64,000 bases of DNA from Leucobacter chromiireducens (GTDB taxonomy: Bacteria; Actinomycetota; Actinomycetes; Actinomycetales; Microbacteriaceae), in contig NZ_RPDI01000013.1 in NCBI RefSeq assembly GCF_003917135.1, forward strand, positions 21,916 to 85,915, in the 5' to 3' direction. A program made the translations under genes and the position numbers. Every line of letters starts with the position of its first letter. The first letter of the stretch is position 1. Of the stretch, positions 41,095 to 48,668 are shown one piece after another. Below the pieces are notes generated by a model that searched no databases, had not been told where the DNA came from, and saw nothing but the letters and a program-made list of their open reading frames with translations.

Positions 41095-41676
41095 ATGACG
41101 CTCCGATTGACTGACGATCCCGCCGCGGACGCGCTGCTGTCCGAGAACCCGCTCGCGCTCCTCATCGGCATGCTGCTCGACCAGCAGGTGGCCATGGAGG
41201 TCGCGTTCGCCGGCCCGCTGAAGATCGAGCAGCGGCTGGGCGCGGTCGACGCTGCGGCGCTCGCGTCAGCCGATCCTGATCTGGTGTCGGCCGCGTTCTC
41301 GCAGACCCCGGCGGTGCACCGCTTCCCCGGATCGATGGCGACGCGCGTGCAGGCGCTCTGCCAGCTGCTCGTCGACGAGTGGGGCGGCGACGCCGAGGCG
41401 ATCTGGACGCGCGACGCGCCGGACGGGCCGACCGTGCTGAAGCGGCTGCAGACGCTGCCGGGCTTCGGCCCGCAGAAGGCGAAGATCTTCCTCGCGCTGC
41501 TCGGCAAGCAGCGCGGCTTCGCCGGCGAGGGGTGGCGCGAGGCCTCTGCGCCCTACGGTGAAGCGGGATCGGCGCGCAGCGTTGCCGACATCACCTCGCC
41601 CGAGACGCTGCAGCGCGTGCGCGAAACGAAGCGTGCGGCGAAGGCGGCGGCGAAGGCGGCGGCGAAGGGGAAGTAG
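41095..41676 (+). CDS. HhH-GPD base-excision DNA repair protein
   Basis: A 193-residue helix-hairpin-helix protein with NPLALLIGMLLDQQVAMEVAFAGP at the N-terminus and the hairpin LQTLPGFGPQKAKIFLALLGKQRGF. These match small actinobacterial HhH-GPD glycosylases; the target base is unknown. No iron-sulphur cluster cysteines are present. The C-terminus is an Ala/Lys tail (AKAAAKAAAKGK) that could bind DNA non-specifically. A TATACT box six bases before ATG 41095 indicates leaderless expression. Confidence 0.87.
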   Translation: MTLRLTDDPAADALLSENPLALLIGMLLDQQVAMEVAFAGPLKIEQRLGAVDAAALASADPDLVSAAFSQTPAVHRFPGSMATRVQALCQLLVDEWGGDAEAIWTRDAPDGPTVLKRLQTLPGFGPQKAKIFLALLGKQRGFAGEGWREASAPYGEAGSARSVADITSPETLQRVRETKRAAKAAAKAAAKGK

Positions 41677-41713
41677 CCGGCGCGTGAGCACGCGGGGGCG
41701 GGAGGCCACCGGG

Positions 41714-41737
41714 CGGGAAGCCGCCGGCGGCTCCCCG
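41714..41737 (+). terminator. Hairpin after the HhH-GPD gene
   Basis: AGCCGCC/GGCGGCT (41719-41732) forms a palindrome flanked by CGGG/CCCG pairing, in the 93-bp gap before tRNA-Arg. Short loop and no T-tract. Confidence 0.45.
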
Positions 41738-41769
41738 CACTGCCCTGCGCGGTGTACGCTCGTATGGTC

Positions 41770-41842
41770 GCCTCCGTAGCTCAGTGGATAGAGCAACGGC
41801 CTTCTAATCCGTCGGTCGCAGGTTCGAATCCTGCCGGGGGCA
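41770..41842 (+). tRNA. tRNA-Arg (UCU anticodon)
   Basis: A 73-base tRNA with acceptor GCCTCCG/CGGGGGC (one G-U), D arm GCTCAGTGGATAGAGC, anticodon TCT in CTTCTAA, T arm CGCAGGTTCGAATCCTGC... and discriminator A. CCA is not encoded. It reads AGA/AGG, which are rare codons in this GC-rich genome. No integrase or repeated 3' end is visible nearby. Confidence 0.97.
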
Positions 41843-41916
41843 CCGTTTCAGACGCACCAGAACCTGCAGACCGCGCTTGCGCGGGCGCGCCAGCCGCGCG
41901 CCCGCGGTTGCGCCGA

Positions 41917-42864
41917 CTACTGCTCGGCGAGCTGCGGGAACTGCCAGGTGCCGTCGAGCACCTCGGGGCGCGGGCGGTAGAGCCGCACGAGGTAGTTCCA
42001 GCCGTCGGGCAGCGGCAGGAAGTTCGGGGCCGCAGGGTCGCCGCCGAAACGCACGGTGATCGAGCCGTCCGCGTCCCGCACGCCGGTGACGCTGTTCACG
42101 GAGTAGGCGTCCCACTCGTTGGGCTCGAAGAAGCCGGCCCCGTTGTACATGGAGATCGACCAGAAGCCGTCGACGGGGACGTCGGCGACGGTGAGGGTGT
42201 ACTCCCCGACCGGCAGACGCGGATCGACGTTCTCGTAGCTCGCCTCGGACGCGGGGAGACCGCCCCAACCGGCCGCCGCGCCGAGCAGGTGCTCGATCGC
42301 CCCGACCTCTTCGCGGCGGCCGAAGCTGCGCTCGAGGCTCGTGAGTCCCTTCGCGAGCGTGAGCACCGCCTCGCGGGTTTCGGTGAACGACGCCTCGTCG
42401 ACCTCGGCGGCCACGAACTGGCGCTGCCCGGTGGAGTGCAGCTGGAACTGATCCTGCAGGCGGTTGACCTCGGCGACGTCGGCGGGATCCTCAGAGTTCA
42501 CCAGAATGCGCGCTGCGGCGCAGACGAAGTCGCTGCCGAGCTCCTCGGCGGTCAGCTCGTACGTGCCGGCCTCGTGCAGCACCCGGTTGATGTAGTGATC
42601 CTGGTTGACCAGCATGACCGAGACGTAGCGCCCGCCCACCTCGGGGATCGTGATCGTCGCACCGTCGGTGACGTCGATGATCGCGGCGCTGTACAGCGTG
42701 TCCCGGTTCATGCGGATGACCGTCTGCTGGTCGAGCGGCGTCGGCACGCGGAAGTGGTTCCAGACGTTCGACGCGCCGGCCGACGCGGCAATTCCCGTGA
42801 ACATCCGCTCGCTCTCGGCGCGCGCGAAGTTCGAGTAGGTGACAGTGGCGGTTCGATTGCTCAT
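41917..42864 (-). CDS. DUF1254/DUF1214 domain protein
   Basis: A 315-residue protein. The N-terminal half (VWNHFRVPTPLDQQTVIRMNRDTLYSAAIIDVTDG and GRYVSVMLVNQDHYINRVLHEAGTYEL) is DUF1254. The C-terminal half (LTVADVPVDGFWSISMYNGAGFFEPNEWDAYSVNS and WNYLVRLYRPRPEVLDGTWQFP) is DUF1214. Both are beta-rich domains that normally occur together, and relatives are mostly uncharacterised. There is no signal peptide, unlike many relatives, so the protein appears cytoplasmic. It stands alone, 74 bases from tRNA-Arg and 24 bases from the DUF1295 gene. Confidence 0.85.
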   Translation of the reverse strand: MSNRTATVTYSNFARAESERMFTGIAASAGASNVWNHFRVPTPLDQQTVIRMNRDTLYSAAIIDVTDGATITIPEVGGRYVSVMLVNQDHYINRVLHEAGTYELTAEELGSDFVCAAARILVNSEDPADVAEVNRLQDQFQLHSTGQRQFVAAEVDEASFTETREAVLTLAKGLTSLERSFGRREEVGAIEHLLGAAAGWGGLPASEASYENVDPRLPVGEYTLTVADVPVDGFWSISMYNGAGFFEPNEWDAYSVNSVTGVRDADGSITVRFGGDPAAPNFLPLPDGWNYLVRLYRPRPEVLDGTWQFPQLAEQ

Positions 42865-42888
42865 ACGGCTATCCTCGCGTGCGCCTCA

Positions 42889-43827
42889 TTAGCGCGCATC
42901 ACCCGAAACTGGTGAGCTTCGGTCGAGCCGGGGCCGCGTGAACCGCGGGACGAGCACGGGGACCTCGGCGACGTACCGCTCGTACGCGGCTTCCCCGCCC
43001 CACCGCTTCGTCGCGCGCGCTTCGAGCAGCGGGACGCCGCTCACGCGGGTGAGCAGGAGCGTGACGAACACCGGGGACAGCACCGTCACCCACTGCCACC
43101 CGGTCAGCACCGGCGCGGCGACGAGGAACACGCCGCACCAGAGCACGATCTCGCCGAAGTAGTTCGGGTGGCGCGAGCGCGACCACAGCCCCGTCGTGAT
43201 GAACCGGCCGTCGTTTCGGCTGTCGGCGCGGAACGCCGACTTCTGCGCGTCGGCGATGACCTCGATCGCGAGCCCGGCGAGCCACACCACGATGCCCACC
43301 GCCGCGAGCCAGTCGATGGGGCGCTGCGCCGCTGGCGCTGCGCTCACCGCGGCCCACGCCGCCGAGGCGGTGAGGCTCACCCAGAGGCCCTGCAGCACCC
43401 AGACGCGGAGGAACACGAGCGGCTGCTGCACGATCTCCGTGAACCGCCCGTCGGAGCCGGCGCGCCGGACCCGGAGGAAGAGGAACGGGCCGAGCCGGAG
43501 CGCCCACAGCACCACCATCGCGGTGAGCACCCAGCTCCGCGCATCGGGCGCGGGTGCGGCGACGATGAGGAACACGGAGACCCCGATGAAGGTGAGCGAT
43601 CCCGTGAGGTCGAAGAAGTGCTCGCTGCGCAGCAGCGCCGCCGGGATGAAGGCGATCACCTGCACGGCGAACGCGGCGGCGATGGCGATCGCGAAGAGCG
43701 GGAGGCCCTGCGAGGTCGCCCCGACCTGCAGGGTCGCCCCGCCCTGCGAGCCGGCGAGCGCGATGCCCGCGCCGAGCGCGAGCGCGATGACGCAGCCGAT
43801 GATGGCGGCGCGGTTGGTGCGGGACAT
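42889..43827 (-). CDS. DUF1295 family membrane protein (steroid 5-alpha-reductase/ICMT-like)
   Basis: A 312-residue membrane protein with about seven hydrophobic helices. The C-terminal catalytic-like region FRADSRNDGRFITTGLWSRSRHPNYFGEIVLWCGVFLVAAP and LLEARATKRWGGEAAYERYVAEVPVLVP is typical of DUF1295, related to isoprenylcysteine methyltransferases and steroid reductases. The HPNYFGE motif binds cofactor in relatives. Substrate unknown. ATG 43827 lies seven bases after the acyl-CoA synthetase stop, so it is probably co-transcribed with it and may act on lipids. Confidence 0.85.
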   Translation of the reverse strand: MSRTNRAAIIGCVIALALGAGIALAGSQGGATLQVGATSQGLPLFAIAIAAAFAVQVIAFIPAALLRSEHFFDLTGSLTFIGVSVFLIVAAPAPDARSWVLTAMVVLWALRLGPFLFLRVRRAGSDGRFTEIVQQPLVFLRVWVLQGLWVSLTASAAWAAVSAAPAAQRPIDWLAAVGIVVWLAGLAIEVIADAQKSAFRADSRNDGRFITTGLWSRSRHPNYFGEIVLWCGVFLVAAPVLTGWQWVTVLSPVFVTLLLTRVSGVPLLEARATKRWGGEAAYERYVAEVPVLVPRFTRPRLDRSSPVSGDAR

Positions 43828-43834
43828 GGGTTCC

Positions 43835-45766
43835 TCAGCTCTCGGTTCGGGGTGCGGGCACCGCGTACGCGGCTTCCACCAGCTCGGCACCGCGCTCGAG
43901 CGCGACGCCGCGTTTGATCTTCAGCGTTGGCGTGATGAGCTTCGTGTCGCTCAGATCGGCCAGCACGAACGTGACGCGCTTCACCTGCTCGCTGCGCGAC
44001 ACGAGCGCGTTCGCGCGGTCGATGGTCTCGGCGAGCTCGGCGCGCAGCAGTTCGTCGGTCACCTCGGAGAACTCGCCGGGCGCTGCGCCGTGCGCCTCGG
44101 CACCGGCACGCTCCGCCCAGTCCGCCCACTCCTCGGGATCGAGCACGAGCAGTGCCGACAGGTACGGCCGCCCCTCGCCCACCACGATCGCGTGCGACAC
44201 GAGCGGGTGCGCCGCAACGACGTTCTCCCAGCTCATCGGCGCGACGGTCTTGCCTGTGGAGGTGACGATCACGTCCTTGAGCCGACCGCTCAGGGTGAGG
44301 CGCCCGCGCTCGTCGAGCGAGCCAAGGTCACCGGTGCGGAAGAAGCCGTCGACGAACGCGGCCGCGGTGTGTGCGGGATCGCGGTAGCCGTCGCACACGC
44401 CGATCCCGCGCGCCAGCACCTCCCCCTCCGGGCTGATGCGGACGGTCAGCCCGGGCAGCGGGGTGCCGACGGTGCCGGAGCGGATCCGCTTCGGGAGGTT
44501 GCCGGTGAGCGGCGCGGTGGTCTCGGTGAGGCCGTAGCCCTCGATCACCGGCACGCCGATGCCGCGGAAGAAGAGCGACAGCTCGGCGTCGAGCGGCGCG
44601 CCGCCGGACAGCATGTACTCGAGCTTTCCGCCGAGCACCCCGCGCAAGCGGCGGAAGAACACGCGATCCCAGATCGCGTGCCGCACGCGGAGCCCGGCGG
44701 TTCCTCGGCCGGCGGCTGCTCGGCCGGCGATCTGCTCCTCATCGGCGTCCTCCGCCGCCCGGCCCCACGCGACCGCGGTCGCCTCGGCCGCGCGCCAGAG
44801 CGCGCTCAGGCGTTTCGCGTCGGCCTTCTGCGCCGCCGCCGCGCGCACCTTCTGCAGCACGCGCGGCACCACGACGAGGAAGGTTGGCCGCAGCACCTGC
44901 AGGGTGGGCACCACCTGCGCGGGATCTGCGAGGTGCGCGATGCGCATGCCGTTCGCGAGGCAGATGAGCTGCAGCCCGCGCGCGAGCACGTGCGCCAGCG
45001 GGAGGAAGATGATCGTGTTGCCGGTGTCGCGCACCACCTCGCTGTACGCCGCGGCGATGTTGAGCACCTGGCCGAGGAAGTTGCGGTGGGTGAGCACCGC
45101 ACCCTTCGGCTCGCCGGTGGTCCCCGAGGTGTACACGATCGTGGCCGGCGAGTCCGGGCCCGCGAGCGTGCGCCGCTCCTCGAGCGTCTCGTCCGAGACC
45201 GCGTGCCCCTGCGCCGCGAGCGCGGCGAGCGTGTTCGTCGACGTGATCGCCACGGCACCGGCACCAGCACCAGCACCGGCACCGCCGTCGACCACCCACA
45301 CGCCGATGGCGTCGTGCGGTGCGGCGTCCATCGCACGCGCGAGCAGGTCACGCTGCTGCGCGTCCCCGGCAACGGCGAGGCGGATTTCTGCGTCGCGGAC
45401 GATGGCGGCCACCTGCTCCGCTGAAGCTGTGTCGTAGATCGGCACAACGACGGCTCCTGCGAACCAGGCGGCGAGGTCGGCCACCGCCCACTCGTAGCGC
45501 GTCGCCGACATGATCCCGACCGCGTCCCCTGCCGCGACGCCGACCGCGAGCATGCCCTTCGCGAGCGCGGTGACCTCCGTGAGGAACTCGCGCGTGGTGA
45601 CGGCGCGCCACGCGCCAGCGCCCTCGCCACCCGCGGCGCCTCGCTCGTCCAGCACATCGAAGGCGACGTGCTCGGGCGCGTGCGCGGCGCGTGCGGTGAG
45701 GAGATCGGTGACGTTGCGATGCCCGTCGATCTCCACTCGCAGCGGTGTTGACCACTCGTTGACCAT
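43835..45766 (-). CDS. Long-chain fatty-acid--CoA ligase (AMP-binding)
   Basis: A 643-residue ANL-family enzyme that activates fatty acids to acyl-CoA via acyl-AMP. Motifs: ATIVYTSGTTGEPKGAVLTHRNF (P-loop), EGYGLTETTAPLTGN, FFRTGDLG, GRLKDVIVTSTGKTVAPMSWE, and the C-terminal catalytic lysine in PTLKIKRGVALER. It resembles the FadD15-like bacterial acyl-CoA synthetases. A run of alternating Gly-Ala (GGAGAGAGAGA, from CACCGG/CACCAG repeats) sits in a surface loop near residue 160. GGGAG lies six bases before ATG 45766, and a good promoter (TTGCTG-18 bp-TAAGAT) lies upstream. Confidence 0.92.
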   Translation of the reverse strand: MVNEWSTPLRVEIDGHRNVTDLLTARAAHAPEHVAFDVLDERGAAGGEGAGAWRAVTTREFLTEVTALAKGMLAVGVAAGDAVGIMSATRYEWAVADLAAWFAGAVVVPIYDTASAEQVAAIVRDAEIRLAVAGDAQQRDLLARAMDAAPHDAIGVWVVDGGAGAGAGAGAVAITSTNTLAALAAQGHAVSDETLEERRTLAGPDSPATIVYTSGTTGEPKGAVLTHRNFLGQVLNIAAAYSEVVRDTGNTIIFLPLAHVLARGLQLICLANGMRIAHLADPAQVVPTLQVLRPTFLVVVPRVLQKVRAAAAQKADAKRLSALWRAAEATAVAWGRAAEDADEEQIAGRAAAGRGTAGLRVRHAIWDRVFFRRLRGVLGGKLEYMLSGGAPLDAELSLFFRGIGVPVIEGYGLTETTAPLTGNLPKRIRSGTVGTPLPGLTVRISPEGEVLARGIGVCDGYRDPAHTAAAFVDGFFRTGDLGSLDERGRLTLSGRLKDVIVTSTGKTVAPMSWENVVAAHPLVSHAIVVGEGRPYLSALLVLDPEEWADWAERAGAEAHGAAPGEFSEVTDELLRAELAETIDRANALVSRSEQVKRVTFVLADLSDTKLITPTLKIKRGVALERGAELVEAAYAVPAPRTES

Positions 45767-45823
45767 GCTGGGCTCCCATCCTGCGGCGTCCGCGTTCGGG
45801 TGCGTCGGACTCCCCTACCCAAC

Positions 45824-45853
45824 ATCTTAGCCAGGCGAATATCTCGCCAGCAA
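45824..45853 (-). promoter_or_regulatory. Promoter of the acyl-CoA synthetase gene
   Basis: On the minus strand TTGCTG (45848-45853) and TAAGAT (45824-45829) are 18 bp apart in an AT-richer patch 58 bases before the ATG. Confidence 0.55.
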
Positions 45854-45870
45854 TAAGTAATGCCGGATCG

Positions 45871-45895
45871 GGGCTGGGCCGCCTGCCCGCAGCCC
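45871..45895 (-). terminator. Possible terminator after the CMD operon
   Basis: A 6-bp stem GGGCTG (45871-45876) with CAGCCC (45890-45895) starts 12 bases after the last gene of the importer operon. Weak. Confidence 0.35.
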
Positions 45896-45906
45896 GGCTG
45901 CCCGCG

Positions 45907-46530
45907 CTACTCCCCCCGGGCCGCCGCGTCGTTCGCGCGCTGATCCGCGAGCGCAGCGGCGTCCGCGCCGTCCGGGGCCGCCGGCGCGCCGAGGCTCAGC
46001 ATCAGCCGGTTCGCCCACGCGAAGAACGCGGTCGCCTGAATCACGTCGGTGATATCGGCGTCCGAGAGTCCGGCCTCACGCAGCGCGCGCACGTGGTGCG
46101 CGCCGAACGCGATCGGCGTCGCCGTGAGCGCGGCCGCGGCGTCGACGATGGCCCGTGCGCGCGCGGGAAGCTCGGCTTCGGGGCCCTCGCTGAGCAGCCG
46201 CTCGACCGTCTCGGCGTCGCGCGAGAACGTCGCCGTGAAGCGGGCGTGCACGCTCGCGCACAGCTCGCAGCCGTTCACGCGCGACGCGACGGTCGCGGCG
46301 AGCTCGCGGTCGCCGCGCGGCAAGCCGTTCCGCGTGAGGAAGATCGCGCGGTCGAGCTCGGTACGCGCGATGAGCGAGGCAGGGTGCCACGCGAGCAGCC
46401 GGAAGTAGGGCGAGTTCGGCCACACGCTCGACTCGTACGCCGCGCGCTGCGCCTCGCTCGCGGTGTCCGGGCCGGCCGGTTCCAGCCAGGCGTGCCAGGC
46501 GCGCTCTTCCATGGTGAAGTGGCGGCTCAT
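45907..46530 (-). CDS. AhpD-like alkylhydroperoxidase (carboxymuconolactone decarboxylase family)
   Basis: A 207-residue CMD-fold protein with the exact AhpD catalytic pattern: Glu76-x11-Cys88-x2-Cys91-x3-His95 in RELAATVASRVNGCELCASVH. In AhpD these residues reduce peroxide through a disulfide. The N-terminal half and the order of genes resemble the family named after Avi_7169 in databases, which to my recollection occurs next to a second CMD protein and a transporter. It is the last gene of the leftward liv-like operon and overlaps the other CMD gene by 4 bp. Physiological substrate unknown; peroxide or an organic hydroperoxide produced by the linked oxidase is plausible. Confidence 0.85.
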   Translation of the reverse strand: MSRHFTMEERAWHAWLEPAGPDTASEAQRAAYESSVWPNSPYFRLLAWHPASLIARTELDRAIFLTRNGLPRGDRELAATVASRVNGCELCASVHARFTATFSRDAETVERLLSEGPEAELPARARAIVDAAAALTATPIAFGAHHVRALREAGLSDADITDVIQATAFFAWANRLMLSLGAPAAPDGADAAALADQRANDAAARGE

Positions 46531-47072
46531 GCTGGCACCTCGTTCAGTACGGCGAGGCCCGCGGCGACGCGCGTCTGATAGGTCACGAACGCGACAATCT
46601 GCGAGAGCACCACCACCTCGGGGATCGACCAGCCAGCGACCACGAGCGCGTCGACGTCGTCGGGCGTCGCCGCGGCGGGGCGCAGCACGAGCAGGTCGAC
46701 GTGGCGCAGGAGCGCGCGCAGCTGTCGGCTCGCACCACGACCGGCGGCCCCGTCGGCCCCGCCGGTGACCAGCGCGTGGACGTCCACGGCCGCGCCGTCC
46801 GCACCGCCGTCCGCCGCGCCGTCCTCCTCGGCGAGCAGTTCCAGGTAGTAGTCGAGCAGCTCGCGCGAGCGATCGACGTGCGCCGCGCGCGCGGCGCTCA
46901 GCAGGCGCGTTGCCCGGTCGAGGCCGGGCGCCTCGTCGCCGTCCGCGACGTCGAGCAGCGCGCTGAGGCTAGCCTCCGCCGCTGCGCCGACCGCCGGCCG
47001 GTGCCCCGTGAGTGCCGCGGCACGCGCGGCGTCAAGCCCCGCGATCCCCGCGAGTGTGTCGTGCGCGGTCAT
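46527..47072 (-). CDS. Cysteine-free CMD-family partner protein
   Basis: A 181-residue helical protein that resembles the CMD family in its C-terminal part (LVVAGWSIPEVVVLSQIVAFVTYQTRVAAGLAVL) but contains no cysteine, so it cannot use the AhpD mechanism. It corresponds to the partner of the Avi_7169-type protein (Avi_7170 type, by memory). An Ala/Gly/Asp-rich loop (EEDGAADGGADGAA) lies in the middle. Its start overlaps the stop of the LivF-like ATPase by 4 bp and its stop overlaps the next CMD gene by 4 bp, so it is made in step with both. A structural or scaffolding role is an inference. Confidence 0.75.
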   Translation of the reverse strand: MTAHDTLAGIAGLDAARAAALTGHRPAVGAAAEASLSALLDVADGDEAPGLDRATRLLSAARAAHVDRSRELLDYYLELLAEEDGAADGGADGAAVDVHALVTGGADGAAGRGASRQLRALLRHVDLLVLRPAAATPDDVDALVVAGWSIPEVVVLSQIVAFVTYQTRVAAGLAVLNEVPA

Positions 47073-47833
47073 GCCACGCTCCCTTCCTGTTGCCCGCGAG
47101 CGGGCTCCTCGGTTGTGTCGAGTCCGCGCCCCAGGTAGGCCTCCTGGATCGCCGGGTCTGCGGCAAGCCGCTCCGCGCTGCCCGCGAGCACCACCTCGCC
47201 CGTGCGCAGCACGTAGCCGCGGCTGGCGATCGAGAGCGCAAGCTCGGCGTTCTGTTCGACCATCAGCACGGAGATCCCGAGCTCACGGTTCAGCTCGGCG
47301 ATGCGGCCGAGTACCTGCTCAACGACGATGGGCGCGAGCCCCATGGTCGGCTCGTCCATGCAGATGAGGCGCGGCCGGCTCATGAGCGCGCGGCCGAACG
47401 CGAGCATCTGCTGCTCCCCGCCCGACATGCTCCCGGCGCGCTGCGTGCGGCGCTCGCGGAGCCGCGGGAAGAAGTCGTACACCTCGGCGAGGGTGGCGCG
47501 TATGCCACGATCCCTGCGCGTGTGTGCGCCGCTCAACAGGTTGTCCTCGACCGTCATGTCGGGGAACACGCGCCTGGCCTCCGGCACCGAGGCGATCCCG
47601 GCGCGCACGCGGCGCGCGGTCGACCAGCCCTGGATCTCCTCGCCGTCCCAGAGGATGCGGCCGGCGTCCGGTCGTTTGAGCCCCAGCACCGTCTTCATCG
47701 TGGTGGACTTGCCCGAGGCGTTCCCCCCGAGCAGCGAGACGATCTCCCCCGCGCCGATCGTGAGGCTCAGCCCGATGAGCGCCGGGCTCTGCCCGTACGA
47801 CACGTGGACGTCGTCCAACTGCAGCTCAGACAT
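47069..47833 (-). CDS. LivF-type ABC transporter ATPase
   Basis: A 254-residue ATPase of the branched-chain amino acid (HAAT) importer class. Walker A is GGNASGKSTT, the signature MSGGEQQMLAFGRAL is intact, Walker B is LICMDEPTMGLAP, and the switch His is replaced by Gln-containing VEQNAELAL as normal for LivF. ATG 47833 is used; it overlaps the LivG-type gene by 8 bp. The C-terminal 20 residues are a charged tail. It energises the importer with the other ATPase. Confidence 0.92.
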   Translation of the reverse strand: MSELQLDDVHVSYGQSPALIGLSLTIGAGEIVSLLGGNASGKSTTMKTVLGLKRPDAGRILWDGEEIQGWSTARRVRAGIASVPEARRVFPDMTVEDNLLSGAHTRRDRGIRATLAEVYDFFPRLRERRTQRAGSMSGGEQQMLAFGRALMSRPRLICMDEPTMGLAPIVVEQVLGRIAELNRELGISVLMVEQNAELALSIASRGYVLRTGEVVLAGSAERLAADPAIQEAYLGRGLDTTEEPARGQQEGSVA

Positions 47834-48668
47834 CGCTTCCTCCCTGCGCGTGCTGCGCAAATGACGCACCGAGGTACGCCTCGATGACGCGCGGATCGCG
47901 CTGCACCTCAGCGGGCGTTCCCTCGGCGATGATGCGCCCCTCGTCGAGCACGATGATGCGGTCCGAGAGCGTCATGACGAGATCGAGCTTGTGCTCGACG
48001 AGCAGCATGCTCTGGCCCTGCTGCTTGAGGTCGAGCAGCTGCTCAAGCACCTCGGCGGTCTCGGTCTGGTTCATGCCGGCGGTCGGCTCATCGAGCACGA
48101 GCAGGCGCGGCTCCGCGACGAGCGCACGCGCGATCTCGGTGCGCCGCCGGTTCGCGTACGACAGCGTGAACGCGTACCGCTCGCGTCGGGGCAGCAGCCG
48201 CTCGCCAAAGCGGGCGAGCTGCTGATCGACGCGCGCGTCGTCCGCGGCGGCGCGGCGCGGCGCGACGAGCGCGGCCCCCACCTCGGCGAGGAGCGCGATC
48301 CAGCGCAGCCCGGGAACCTCGCGGATGCGCGAGCGTCGCTTCCGCAAGCCGTCGATCCCGACGAGCACGTTCTCGCGCACCGTCAGGTTGCCGATGACGC
48401 GCCCGTTCTGGAAGGTTCGGGTGAGCCCGAGCCGGGCGATCTGGTGGGGCTTGCGGCCCGAGATCCGCACGCCGCCCAGCCGCACCTCGCCGCGATCGGC
48501 GGCGAGCACCCCGCTCACGATGTTGAGCGTGCTCGTCTTGCCCGAGCCGTTCGGCCCGATGATCGCGAGCACCTCGCCAGGCGCGAGCGACAGGCTCACG
48601 TCGTCCACGACGGTGAGTCCCCCGAATCGCTTGCTGATTCCCGTCACGGTCAGGAGCTGCTCGCTCAT
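47826..48668 (-). CDS. LivG-type ABC transporter ATPase with altered signature motif
   Basis: A 280-residue ATPase with Walker A IIGPNGSGKTSTLN, Walker B LLVLDEPTAGMN and switch VEHKLDLVM. The C-loop reads LSYANRRRTEIARAL where LivG proteins usually have a Gly-Gln pair (LxYGQQR), so the classical signature Gly is replaced by Ala. The helical subdomain is long, with an Arg-rich region (RKRRSRIREVPGLRW) and an Ala/Asp-rich segment, which suggests a specialised subfamily. ATG 48668 overlaps the permease stop by 4 bp. The extended open frame upstream of it is antisense-type sequence inside the permease gene. Confidence 0.9.
   Translation of the reverse strand: MSEQLLTVTGISKRFGGLTVVDDVSLSLAPGEVLAIIGPNGSGKTSTLNIVSGVLAADRGEVRLGGVRISGRKPHQIARLGLTRTFQNGRVIGNLTVRENVLVGIDGLRKRRSRIREVPGLRWIALLAEVGAALVAPRRAAADDARVDQQLARFGERLLPRRERYAFTLSYANRRRTEIARALVAEPRLLVLDEPTAGMNQTETAEVLEQLLDLKQQGQSMLLVEHKLDLVMTLSDRIIVLDEGRIIAEGTPAEVQRDPRVIEAYLGASFAQHAQGGSDV

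Noticed and set aside
41770..41842. tRNA-Arg as an integration site
   Set aside because: Same reasons: no integrase, no duplicated 3' end and no change in base composition on either side.
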